Shown here: positions 1 through 6,881 of the stretch, one piece after another
Position numbering within the stretch: position 1 is the stretch's first letter
How the letters are laid out: each line of letters begins with the position of its first letter
Assembly (NCBI GenBank): GCA_964577175.1
Contig: CAZNYC010000086.1
Coordinates: 1-17,918 of the forward strand
Origin: BS750m-G62 sp964577175
Lineage (GTDB): Bacteria > Planctomycetota > Phycisphaerae > FEN-1346
DNA: 17,918 nt
Direction of reading: 5' to 3'
Program-made: the position numbers and the translations under genes
The notes under the pieces: generated by a model
Told to the model about the DNA's origin: nothing
Seen by the model: the letters and a program-made list of their open reading frames with translations, nothing else
Databases searched by the model: none

Positions 1-138
1 CCCATTGAACCATGGTGTTAAGATGGGCGCAAGAGAAAATCTGGGAAATCTTCGCGCGGTCTTCCGGCACAAGAGCAAACGGAGTGCCGAACGGGATTGG
101 GACAGGATACGGAATTCTACGGAATGCCAACATACAAC

Positions 139-164
139 GCGGCGCGTCCGGAGACCCGCCGCGC
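139..164 (-). repeat. Family-1 palindrome, copy 1
   Basis: Read on the minus strand, this is a GC-rich inverted repeat with arms GCGGCGGGT and ACGCGCCGC around a CTCCGG loop. There is one mismatch in the arms. It matches other intergenic palindromes of this window at 5608, 5655, 7856, 9488 and 10152 in arm sequence and in the CTCC-containing loop. It lies 178 nt beyond the stop of the EAL-HDOD gene. Confidence 0.65.
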
Positions 165-218
165 ACTGTTTTGAGGACGGGATGCGGAAACCGGGGCTGC
201 TCAAGCGGCAGGCGGGGA

Positions 219-260
219 AATGGCGAATCGCAAATGACGAATGACGAATTCCGAATGACG
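219..260 (+). repeat. Heptameric ATGACGA-type repeat, 6 units
   Basis: Six consecutive 7-nt units can be read in perfect register: AATGGCG, AATCGCA, AATGACG, AATGACG, AATTCCG, AATGACG. A second, inverted and more degenerate copy follows at 300-335. The repeat is much more AT-rich than the flanking DNA. From memory, similar strings occur between genes in high-GC planctomycete-type genomes; no function is known to me. Confidence 0.7.
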
Positions 261-299
261 CGCGCCTGCCGGCGAGCCGCTTCGTCGCCACGCCTCATT

Positions 300-335
300 C
301 AATCGTCATTCGGGCCTCCTCATTCGTGATTTCGC
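300..335 (-). repeat. Heptameric repeat, inverted degenerate copy
   Basis: Read on the minus strand, the units AATCACG, AATGAGG, AGGCCCG and AATGACG follow each other in the same 7-nt register as the array at 219-260. The two copies face each other across about 40 nt. This copy begins 7 nt beyond the stop codon of the EAL-HDOD gene, so it is probably transcribed as part of that gene's 3' untranslated region. Confidence 0.55.
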
Positions 336-341
336 CTGTCC

Positions 342-1586
342 CTACTCCTGGTTGACCGATGCAAACGCCTGGTTGGCCCACTTCAGCGATTCGCCGAAGA
401 CGGGCGGCAGGGCTCCCATGTCCACCTTGAGCGCCTCGGCGTGCCTGGTCAGGTTCTGCCAGTGGCCGAGTTCGTAGGAGGTGATGAGTTCGTACACGCC
501 GGAGAGCGGCGTCGTCTGCCCGAGCAGGGTGCCCTTGACATTGTCGTCGAGCGGCAGTTTCTCCATGATGTCGGCCATCGGGGCGTCGAGCAGGGCGTCC
601 ATGACCGAGAACATGCCCATCAGGAAGATCTCGGAGGCCTTCTTCTCCATCCCGGTCAGCGGGGCCACGCCCTCCCCCATCCGCGCCCGCAGCATGCCGC
701 GCAGGAACAACTCGTTCGGCTTGTCCGAACCCATCTGCCGCAGGGAGACCAGGGCACACCACTTGCGGATTTCCTTCGGCCCGAGCATCACCAGCGCCCG
801 CTTGATGCTCGACACCTTGTACCGCAGGCCGAACCACACCGAGTTCATGAATCGCAGCAGTTTGTAGGTAAGCGTCACGTCCTGCTTGATGACGGCCTCG
901 ATCTGGTCGATCGACATCTCCGGCCGGTTCACCTGCTCCAGCAGCCGCAGGTACGCCAGTTTGTTGCCGGCGATCGACTTGCCCTCGTGGATAACGGGCT
1001 TCGAGAAGAAGTAGCCCTGGAAGTACTGGTACCCGTCGGCATCGGCCTGCTGGAATTCCTCCTCGGTCTCGACCTTCTCGGCCAGCGGCTTGATCTTGCG
1101 CCCGGCGAGGTAGCCGGCCAGGCGCTTCCGCTCCTCCCGGGTGGTGCCGGCGAAGTCGACCTTCACGACGTCGGCCAGGTCCAGGAGGGGGTGCCCCTCG
1201 TCGGCCACGACGAAATCGTCCAGAGCCAACGTGTACCCGTCGTCCTTCAGGCGCCGGCAGGCCTCGACGACCTCGTCGTCCGGGTCCACGTTTTCGAGGA
1301 TTTCCACGGTCACGAGGTCCGGGGGGAGGAGGTCGGCTACGTCGCTCAGCAGCAGGTTCCGCGTGAAGTTCACGAACCCGCGCTGCCCCCCGGTGAGTTC
1401 GTCGAGCCCGATGTCCACGAAACTCGAGGCGATGACGTCCCGCGTGCAGGCGTCGCCGTCCGTCCCCGTGTACGTGTTCTGCGGACCCGACCGGAACAGC
1501 AACTCGTAACCGTGGACGTTCTTGGCCCGGTGAAAAATGGGCTGCCGGGCCACAAACACGGAATTCGCCACGGTCGACGTGCCCAT
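342..1586 (-). CDS. EAL-HDOD signalling protein (YuxH-like)
   Basis: The 414-residue cytoplasmic protein has an N-terminal EAL-type domain (about residues 8-200) and a C-terminal HDOD domain (about 205-400). In the EAL part the signature is YELLFR (27-32) instead of EAL. Other positions typical of the fold are kept: FVNF near 71, EILE near 95, LDDF at 122-125, KVDF at 142-145, AEKVE near 169 and YFQGYFFSKP at 188-197. In the family, EAL-HDOD proteins act in c-di-GMP-linked regulation, often as non-catalytic proteins, and HDOD is a non-enzymatic relative of HD phosphohydrolases. Length is normal. The ATG is preceded by GGAAGGAG at good spacing. The start codon lies 395 nt beyond the stop of the trmO-like gene on the same strand, so it probably has its own promoter. 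The signal sensed is not visible. Confidence 0.93.
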   Translation of the reverse strand: MGTSTVANSVFVARQPIFHRAKNVHGYELLFRSGPQNTYTGTDGDACTRDVIASSFVDIGLDELTGGQRGFVNFTRNLLLSDVADLLPPDLVTVEILENVDPDDEVVEACRRLKDDGYTLALDDFVVADEGHPLLDLADVVKVDFAGTTREERKRLAGYLAGRKIKPLAEKVETEEEFQQADADGYQYFQGYFFSKPVIHEGKSIAGNKLAYLRLLEQVNRPEMSIDQIEAVIKQDVTLTYKLLRFMNSVWFGLRYKVSSIKRALVMLGPKEIRKWCALVSLRQMGSDKPNELFLRGMLRARMGEGVAPLTGMEKKASEIFLMGMFSVMDALLDAPMADIMEKLPLDDNVKGTLLGQTTPLSGVYELITSYELGHWQNLTRHAEALKVDMGALPPVFGESLKWANQAFASVNQE

Positions 1587-1981
1587 ACCGCATCTCCTTC
1601 CAGGCGTGCGTTACGTCCGGCGTCCCGCCATCCCGGCGCACAATGGGTGAGGCATGGCCCCCGGCACCCACTGATTCGTCGTCCTTGATATCGTCAGAAT
1701 CCGGATGCGGGTGTACTAATTCTCGCCGAATCGCCCGCCAAATGGCGTGAAGTAGTTCTGAGATGCACATTTGGTTATTGTGGTACATCTCCGGGCAAAG
1801 GATCGGCCCCGCGACGGCCTCGGCTCCGCGACTGCCAGGGGCTCGAGGGCGCCGATCCCGGGGAAGCGCACTGGGCCGGAGCGTGCATCGAGCGCGGCCG
1901 AGAACGTCCCGCCACGCTATCGCAACGGGCACCCTCGGCGCCGTGGCCCCGGCGGGGCGCCGCGTGGGACGTCGCCCCGCG
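1587..1981. other. Upstream region of the EAL-HDOD gene
   Basis: This stretch separates the trmO-like gene from the EAL-HDOD gene, both on the minus strand. The part at about 1690-1800 is clearly less GC-rich than its surroundings, as expected for a promoter. The best minus-strand match is TTGGCG, 17 nt, TAGTAC, which is weak. An open minus-strand frame runs through here in front of the EAL-HDOD gene, but it has no domain-like sequence and no proper start. Confidence 0.45.
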
Positions 1982-2493
1982 CTACGCCAGCGGCCCCGGC
2001 CCGCCCGTTTCCCGCCGCCCGCGGGACCGGGCCGTCCCCTCGTCCACGCCGTCCTGCCACCCGCTTCGCACGCCGTCGCGCCGGTCGAAGCGGGCCACGT
2101 ACGGCTTCACGTCCAGCAGCGGCGTGCCGTCCAGCACGTCGACGTCCGCCAGGTGGAGCACGCTGCCCTCCCGGCGCACCAGCCGCACGACGCTCAGGCC
2201 GATCGGATTCGGCCGGCACGGCGCCCGCGTCGCGAACACGCCGTGTTCGACGTCCTCCAGGAACGGCGTGACCCGCAGTTTCACCCCGCCCGTGCGATGG
2301 AGGTGGTACAGGAGGATGAGATGGCTAAACCCTTCCAGGTCCGCGAGCCCGTCCTCGAACTCGGCCAGCACCTCGGCCCGGCCTTCCGCGCCCTCGGCAT
2401 AGATCGGCTGGACGGGCGCCGTCTCCCGGTCGGTGTGCGGGCTCCGGATGACGCCGATCGGACGGTACGTGACGGGTTCCTGCCATGAGGCAT
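1982..2493 (-). CDS. trmO: TrmO/TsaA-like protein (UPF0066), apparent frameshift near the start
   Basis: The body matches the TsaA/TrmO family: PIGVIRSPHT at the N-terminus, SHLILLYHLHR in the middle, and the signature APCRPNPIGLSVVRLV. Characterised TrmO uses S-adenosylmethionine to methylate N6 of t6A37 in tRNA. This is the short form, about 170 residues against about 235 in E. coli, and it lacks the C-terminal extension. The start is the problem. A good promoter (2533-2561), an AAAGGA ribosome site and an ATG at 2493 line up, but that ATG is one base out of frame with the body. The body frame has no ATG, GTG or TTG back to its upstream stop. Its first ordinary start codon is a GTG at 2371, which would remove the conserved first strand. 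One extra base in the GGG run at 2474-2476 (plus strand) would join MPHGRNP to VTYRPIGV. It is therefore a recent frameshift or a sequence error. Confidence 0.8.
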
Positions 2494-2532
2494 TGCCTAT
2501 TCCTTTCGTCGGTGCCGGCGCGGCCTTCCGGA

Positions 2533-2561
2533 CGTATAGGCCTTCCGCGATTCCGTGTCAA
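2533..2561 (-). promoter_or_regulatory. Sigma70-like promoter of the trmO-like gene
   Basis: On the minus strand TTGACA (2556-2561) is followed after exactly 17 nt by TATACG (2533-2538). The -35 box is a perfect consensus. The predicted transcript start near 2526 gives a leader of about 33 nt with AAAGGA seven bases before the ATG at 2493. This agreement supports that ATG as the original start codon. Confidence 0.7.
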
Positions 2562-2588
2562 GCGCGTTGCCTCGACGGCGGCAAGGGT

Positions 2589-2617
2589 TTGCACCGGCGG
2601 CCCGGTTCTGGCATGAT
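2589..2617 (+). promoter_or_regulatory. Possible promoter of the beta-helix lipoprotein gene
   Basis: TTGCAC (2589-2594), 17 nt, then CATGAT (2612-2617). Each box is only a partial match to consensus. The expected transcript start near 2624 lies just before the strong ribosome site at 2631-2640 and the GTG start at 2649. It makes the in-frame ATG at 2614 unlikely as a start, because that would lie inside the -10 box. Confidence 0.4.
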
Positions 2618-2648
2618 GGTCGGCCGGTCGAGAGGAGGAGACCCCGGC

Positions 2649-5549
2649 GTGGGCCGAAGGGAAATCATCACGGTGTGGCTCGGGGCGCTCGTGGCCGCCC
2701 TCTGCCTCGGCGGCTGCGAGGAACCCGCCCGGCGCGACGGCGACTCAACCCCCCTGCAGGAGCAGCGGTCCGCTCCCGAAGGCCGGCGCCATCCTCCCCC
2801 GGCCGCCGACCCTCCCGCCTGGGCCGACGCCATCACGGGCGCCGAGATCGACGAATCCGCCGTGACCCGGACGATTCACGTCGATGCGGCGAAAGGCGAC
2901 GACTCGGCCGCGGGCGGCAGCCGCGCCAAGCCCCTTCGCACGCTGACCGCCGCCGTCGAGGTGGCCTCGACATTCCTCCGAAACGGCCAGGGCGTCCGTA
3001 TCCGCCTCGCCCCCGGCACGTACCGCGAGGAGGTGACCATCCGGCCGGCCGAGGCGGCGGGGCCGCCCCTCATCATCGAAGGCGAGCGGAAGGGCGCCGT
3101 CGTTCTCAGCGGCTCCGACGACTGGAGCGATCCCGAACGCTGGCAGCCCGTGGAAGGCCATCCCGGCATTCTCGCCGCCTCGTGGCCCCGCCGGTGGGGC
3201 GACCCGCGGGTCCACGTCTCCGGCGCGCCCGAGGGCGACCATCCGCCCCGCGACGTCCGGGGGTGGGCGCCCGACGACGGGACGGCCGTCATCGAGTGGC
3301 AGCCGCCCGCCGGCCTCCCGGACCTCGCCGGCTACCGCATCGAGCGCAAGGACACGGCCTTCCGGCCGCAGGAACATGAGACGCCCTGGCGGCCCGTCAC
3401 GGAACTCGGCGCCGCGACCGGCCGCCTCGTGGACGAGAGCGTCGAGGGCGGCGGGGTCTCCGAAATCCGCCTCTACCAGTATCGCGTCGTCGCGTTGGAC
3501 GCGGGCGGCCGGTCGTGCGGCACCTCGCGTATCGTCACGATCGAACCCGGCACGCCGGACGGCGCCTGGCGGGCGGCCGCCGTCGGACGCCGCCGGGAGA
3601 TGGTCTTCGTGGACGGCGAACTGCTCCGCCAGGTCCTCTCCCGCGACGCCCTGGAACCCGGCACGTTCTACGTGGACGAGGGGTCGCCCGGCGCCGAGGG
3701 CGACGGCCGCTTGTACCTCGCCCTGCCGCTGGACGCGGCGCGGGGGCAGGTCCGCATCGAGGTCGCCCTCCGCGCCGCCGGGCGCCGCGACGCCGGCCTC
3801 CTGGAGATTCGCGGCGAGGCGAACCTCGTCCTGCGGAACCTCCTCGTCCGCCATCACGCCGGCGCCCCCTGGTCCGCCGCCGCCGTCCACGTGGCCGACT
3901 GCCGAAACGTCCTCATCGAGGACTGCACGTTCCGCTGGAACAACGCCGCCGGCCTGAGGCTGCGCGGGGCGAGTGCGGTCACGCTGCGCCGCTGCGCCGC
4001 CGAGCACAACGGGACCTGCGGCCTGCGGTGCGAGGCCTCGACGAACCTTTTGGCCGACGACCTGACCCTCGCCCACAACAACTGGCGCGGCGAATGGGGC
4101 GGGGTGACGGCCGGCCGCGTCGCCGCCTTCAAGGCCCGGCACGCGATGGGCGACGGCGTCTTCCGCCGCCTCGAGGTCCGCGAGAACGCCTGCACCGGCG
4201 TGTGGCTCGACGACGCCGCCCCGCGGGTCCTCCTCGACGGTCTCCGCGCCGTCGGGAATCGCCGGGCGGGACTGGCCGTCACGTTCAGCCAGGGACCCGT
4301 CGTGGTGCGGGAGGCCGTCATCGCCCGCAACGACGGCGCCGGCCTCCTCCTGGCCCAATCCGCGGGCGGCCTGCTCGCCGACAGCACGCTATACGGCAAC
4401 GGGAGGAGTCAGATCGAGGTCGCCGGACCGACGGCGGCCGGCCGCGCCCATCCGACCATCGCCCGCCCCGTCCACGGAGACGTCCGCGACTGGGCGTGGC
4501 GCGAGAGTGCCGTCGTCTCGACCGACGCCGCGGCCCCGCCCGTCCGGGCGCCGGTCGATCCCGTCTTCCTGAGGACGCTGCGGTCCAACCGCAACCTGTG
4601 GTTCGGGCCGGACGAGGACGGCACGTTCCGCCTCGGCGACATGGACCTGCCCTTGGAAGCGTGGCAGCAGGTGACCGGCGAGGACGTGGGGTCGCGGTTT
4701 CTCGATCCGCGGTTCGAGAACGCCGAGGCCCTGGACTTCCGACCGCGGGGCGACAGTCCCCTGCGCGAGCGGGACGCCTGGTCCCGCCGGGCCGCCATGG
4801 CCGGCAGCCTCGAGCGCCTGGCGGCGTTCCGGGCGGTCCGTGCCCACGCCACGACCGCCCCGCCCTGGCCCGCCCTCGCCGACGCCGCCAACCTCCAATG
4901 GTATATCGTGGACCTGGGGAAGGCGGCCAACCGGCCGCTCACCGGCGAAGGCGCCTGGCTGGGCGACCCGTTTCCGGAACTCGCCCCTGGCCGGCGGATG
5001 ATCCACGGCGTGCCGTTTACGGTTCTCGACGGGGAGGAAAACGGCGGCCGGGCGGCGGTCGTCCTGCGCTCCGGCCGCCCGCAGACGGCCGGCGTCCAGC
5101 CGCTCCCCGCCGAGGTCACCGTCCCCGTCGGCCGGACCGCCCGGACGGTGTACGTCCTGCACGGCTGCGCGGGCGCGGCGCGATTCGTTCCCGTCGGCCG
5201 GTACGATCTCGTGTACGAGGACGGTACGACGGCGGGCATCGACGTGGTGGCCCTCGGCGAGGCGCCGGCGGCCCCGTCGCGGCTGGCCGAGCGCGAGCGC
5301 CTCGCCACCATCCAAGACTGGCGGCCGGCGCTGCCGCAGTTCGCCGGCGAGCGGGGCCGCCGGGCGATGATTGTCGACTCAGACGACCCTGCCTCCCGCA
5401 TCCGGTACCTCTACACCCTCCGCTGGCCGAACCCGCATCCCGAGAAGCCGATCCGCGCCATCCGCCTCCGCGCCGTCGGCCCGGACCGGGAGGTGACGCT
5501 GGGTATCCTGGCGATCACGCTGCGGTTGTCGGACGCCCCGGCACCGTAA
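2649..5549 (+). CDS. Secreted lipoprotein with FN3-like module and right-handed beta-helix
   Basis: The start chosen is GTG 2649, eight bases after AGAGGAGGAG, giving 966 residues. Residues 1-23 form a lipoprotein signal peptide ending in a lipobox with LGGC and Cys23. Next comes a DUF1565-like segment (about 75-150: VDAAKGDDS, PLRTL, LAPGTYREEV), typical of surface beta-helix proteins. Residues of about 200-298 look like a fibronectin type III module (VIEWQPP, YRIERKD, YQYRVVALDAGG). Beta-helix repeats follow at about 390-585, with coils such as VLIEDCTF and NAAGLRL. A C-terminal beta-sandwich-like part (about 780-960: VPFTVLDG, VYVLHGCA, YDLVYEDGTTAG, WPNPHPEKPI) resembles modules common in planctomycete and verrucomicrobial secreted proteins. 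The role is probably binding or cleavage of a polysaccharide at the envelope; no catalytic residues can be named. No sugar-utilisation genes lie nearby. Confidence 0.88.
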   Translation: MGRREIITVWLGALVAALCLGGCEEPARRDGDSTPLQEQRSAPEGRRHPPPAADPPAWADAITGAEIDESAVTRTIHVDAAKGDDSAAGGSRAKPLRTLTAAVEVASTFLRNGQGVRIRLAPGTYREEVTIRPAEAAGPPLIIEGERKGAVVLSGSDDWSDPERWQPVEGHPGILAASWPRRWGDPRVHVSGAPEGDHPPRDVRGWAPDDGTAVIEWQPPAGLPDLAGYRIERKDTAFRPQEHETPWRPVTELGAATGRLVDESVEGGGVSEIRLYQYRVVALDAGGRSCGTSRIVTIEPGTPDGAWRAAAVGRRREMVFVDGELLRQVLSRDALEPGTFYVDEGSPGAEGDGRLYLALPLDAARGQVRIEVALRAAGRRDAGLLEIRGEANLVLRNLLVRHHAGAPWSAAAVHVADCRNVLIEDCTFRWNNAAGLRLRGASAVTLRRCAAEHNGTCGLRCEASTNLLADDLTLAHNNWRGEWGGVTAGRVAAFKARHAMGDGVFRRLEVRENACTGVWLDDAAPRVLLDGLRAVGNRRAGLAVTFSQGPVVVREAVIARNDGAGLLLAQSAGGLLADSTLYGNGRSQIEVAGPTAAGRAHPTIARPVHGDVRDWAWRESAVVSTDAAAPPVRAPVDPVFLRTLRSNRNLWFGPDEDGTFRLGDMDLPLEAWQQVTGEDVGSRFLDPRFENAEALDFRPRGDSPLRERDAWSRRAAMAGSLERLAAFRAVRAHATTAPPWPALADAANLQWYIVDLGKAANRPLTGEGAWLGDPFPELAPGRRMIHGVPFTVLDGEENGGRAAVVLRSGRPQTAGVQPLPAEVTVPVGRTARTVYVLHGCAGAARFVPVGRYDLVYEDGTTAGIDVVALGEAPAAPSRLAERERLATIQDWRPALPQFAGERGRRAMIVDSDDPASRIRYLYTLRWPNPHPEKPIRAIRLRAVGPDREVTLGILAITLRLSDAPAP

Positions 5550-5607
5550 ACGCGCCCGCGCGGGGGCCGTCCTGCCCACCGCGCTCGCAAGGGGCTACAG
5601 GCTTCGC

Positions 5608-5632
5608 CCGGTGGGTCTCCGTACCCACCGCG
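5608..5632 (+). repeat. Family-1 palindrome, copy 2
   Basis: Arms CGGTGGGT and ACCCACCG pair perfectly over 8 bp around a CTCCGT loop. Compared with the copies that have GGCGGGT and ACCCGCC, the C-to-T change in the left arm is matched by a G-to-A change in the right arm. It lies 58 nt after the lipoprotein stop codon. Confidence 0.75.
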
Positions 5633-5649
5633 CCCGGCAGCGCGGGAAA

Positions 5650-5805
5650 TCAACGCGGCGGGTGTGGAGACCCGCCGGGCTCCAGCCACGGGTACAGGGC
5701 ATGCGGGAGTTTCGTCGGCCGCCAGATCGGGCGGCTGCTCGCCGGTCTCAACCGTCCGTGGAAGACGGCGGCGTTCAGCCAGTATTTGCGCGGCCCGCGC
5801 ATCAT
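5650..5805 (-). CDS. Doubtful 51-residue ORF, possibly a gene remnant
   Basis: A minus-strand frame beginning at the ATG at 5805 encodes 51 residues rich in Trp, Pro and Arg (for example RGPRKYWLNAAVFHGR). It starts 38 nt beyond the stop of the gspB-like gene on the same strand. The frame stays open and coding-like upstream of the ATG, through HFPDRGLYP. Its last ten residues (EPGGSPHPPR) come from the family-1 palindrome at 5655-5680. I do not recognise a family, and no clear ribosome site precedes the ATG. It may be the tail of a decayed gene that now ends in a repeat, or it may be chance. Confidence 0.22.
   Translation of the reverse strand: MMRGPRKYWLNAAVFHGRLRPASSRPIWRPTKLPHALYPWLEPGGSPHPPR
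5655..5680 (-). repeat. Family-1 palindrome, copy 3
   Basis: On the minus strand, arms CGGCGGGT and ACCCGCCG pair over 8 bp around CTCCAC. It is the inverted neighbour of copy 2, 22 nt away. The two together could form a larger structure in a transcript reading through this convergent region. Confidence 0.7.
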
Positions 5806-5843
5806 GGGGTACAGCCCGCGGTCCGGGAAGTGGCGGTGGCGTG

Positions 5844-6881
5844 TTACAACCCGACGGTGGCGCGGCGGCCGTCGATCTCCACCTCCACCGTCCTGTTGTC
5901 GATACGGAGGACCTTCGCGCCGGCGACGGTCTCGCCTTCGCGGACGGGCCGGCCGTTAATGATCGCCAGGGCGCCGCCGGAACCGTTCATGATGCTGCTG
6001 ATCTTGAGGTGACTGGTATCGGCGGGCGGCAGCAGCACCGAGGGCGCCGGCGGCGCGGGCTGCGGGGCGGACTCGGTGGCGGTCCGTTCCGGCTTCGGGG
6101 CGGATTCGGCGGCTGCCGCGCTCCCCGCGGAGGCGGTCGCGCCGTTGGAACCGGCGGTCGACGCCGGCGCCTGTTGACGCGTGACGGGCGGCCGGGCAGC
6201 CACCCGGAACATCGAGAGCATCCGGCCGAACACCTCCGCCATCTTCACGCTGTCGTCGTGCACATCGCCGGCAGCGGGGTCCGGCGACGTCTCCGTCGGC
6301 TCGGCGTCCTCGGCGGTCCCGGCCGCGTCGGACGCGTCGGACGTGTCGGCCAGGCGGACCGGTTCGGTCTCGGCGGCCGTGTCGGGCGCCGGCGCGTTCG
6401 GGGTTCCCTCGGCCGGTGCGGACGCAGGATCGGTCTCGGGGGGCGTTTCCGCGGCGGGCGGGGCATCGGCGTCCGTCGGCGGCTCGGCCGGGGTCCGCGC
6501 CTCGGCGCCGGCGGCGCCGGCGGCCCCGTCGTTTGTCGCGCCGACAAGGGCCACGGTCGGACCCTCCGTCGGCCAGGCCCCCTTCTCGGGCTTTCCGCTG
6601 CCGCCGAGGGCCTCATGGAACGCGGCGGAGGCCGTCTCGACGGCGGCCCCGGCCTTCTCGCGGATCGCGCCGATGCCCCACCACGCACCGAGGGCCACCC
6701 CGCCGGCGCCGATCAGCACGACCGCCCCGAGCACCAGTTTCCAGTGAGAGCGGCGTTGGGGGGCGGCGGGCGGTCCTTCCTCTTTCGGCGGCAGGGGCGG
6801 CGGCGAGGGGGGGGTGCCCCCGGCGTCGCGGGCCCGCTGTTCCATATCCGCCCGGCGGAGCGCATCGTTGATGAGGCTCAT
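5844..6881 (-). CDS. gspB: GspB-like general secretion pathway protein
   Basis: The 345-residue protein has the layout of GspB. A short cytoplasmic N-terminus opens with MSLINDALRRAD, as in many GspB proteins. A single membrane helix spans about 48-70, followed by a long Pro/Ala/Thr/Glu-rich periplasmic linker (about 80-280). The C-terminal GspB domain (about 290-345) contains LKISSIM, ALAIINGRPVREGE and AKVLRIDNRTVEVE. In type II secretion systems GspB works with the ATPase GspA/ExeA in placing the secretin in the envelope. The gene overlaps the ATPase gene by four bases in an ATGA arrangement, so translation is probably coupled. No other secretion genes lie in the window. The C-terminal domain and operon partner make the call firm; the linker is family-variable. 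Confidence 0.87.
   Translation of the reverse strand: MSLINDALRRADMEQRARDAGGTPPSPPPLPPKEEGPPAAPQRRSHWKLVLGAVVLIGAGGVALGAWWGIGAIREKAGAAVETASAAFHEALGGSGKPEKGAWPTEGPTVALVGATNDGAAGAAGAEARTPAEPPTDADAPPAAETPPETDPASAPAEGTPNAPAPDTAAETEPVRLADTSDASDAAGTAEDAEPTETSPDPAAGDVHDDSVKMAEVFGRMLSMFRVAARPPVTRQQAPASTAGSNGATASAGSAAAAESAPKPERTATESAPQPAPPAPSVLLPPADTSHLKISSIMNGSGGALAIINGRPVREGETVAGAKVLRIDNRTVEVEIDGRRATVGL

Larger units (their letters stand above)
1..341. other. Gene-free stretch at the window start
   Basis: No convincing coding frame is seen on either strand. The first 120 bases have visibly lower GC than the rest of the window and could be a promoter region or the edge of a neighbouring locus, but no clear -35/-10 pair was found. 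The stretch lies downstream of the EAL-HDOD gene and holds one palindrome (139-164) and two inverted copies of a heptameric ATGACGA-type repeat (219-260 and 300-335). Confidence 0.6.
5550..5843. other. Convergent intergenic region with two palindromes
   Basis: This region lies between the 3' ends of the lipoprotein gene (plus) and the gspB-like gene (minus). It carries two family-1 palindromes in opposite orientation (5608-5632 and 5655-5680). The part at 5690-5840 has a coding-like minus-strand frame described separately. No T-tract terminator is visible for either gene. Confidence 0.6.

Noticed and set aside
295..1932. 545-residue minus-strand frame overlapping the EAL-HDOD gene in another frame
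   Set aside because: Arg/Gly/Pro-rich shadow translation. The alternative frame has clear EAL and HDOD domains and a strong ribosome site.
2614..2648. ATG at 2614 as the lipoprotein start
   Set aside because: It lies in a likely -10 box and lacks a ribosome site. GTG 2649 has a strong one and gives a normal signal peptide.
3515..5959. 814-residue plus-strand frame inside the lipoprotein gene
   Set aside because: Arg/Pro-rich shadow without any recognisable motif.
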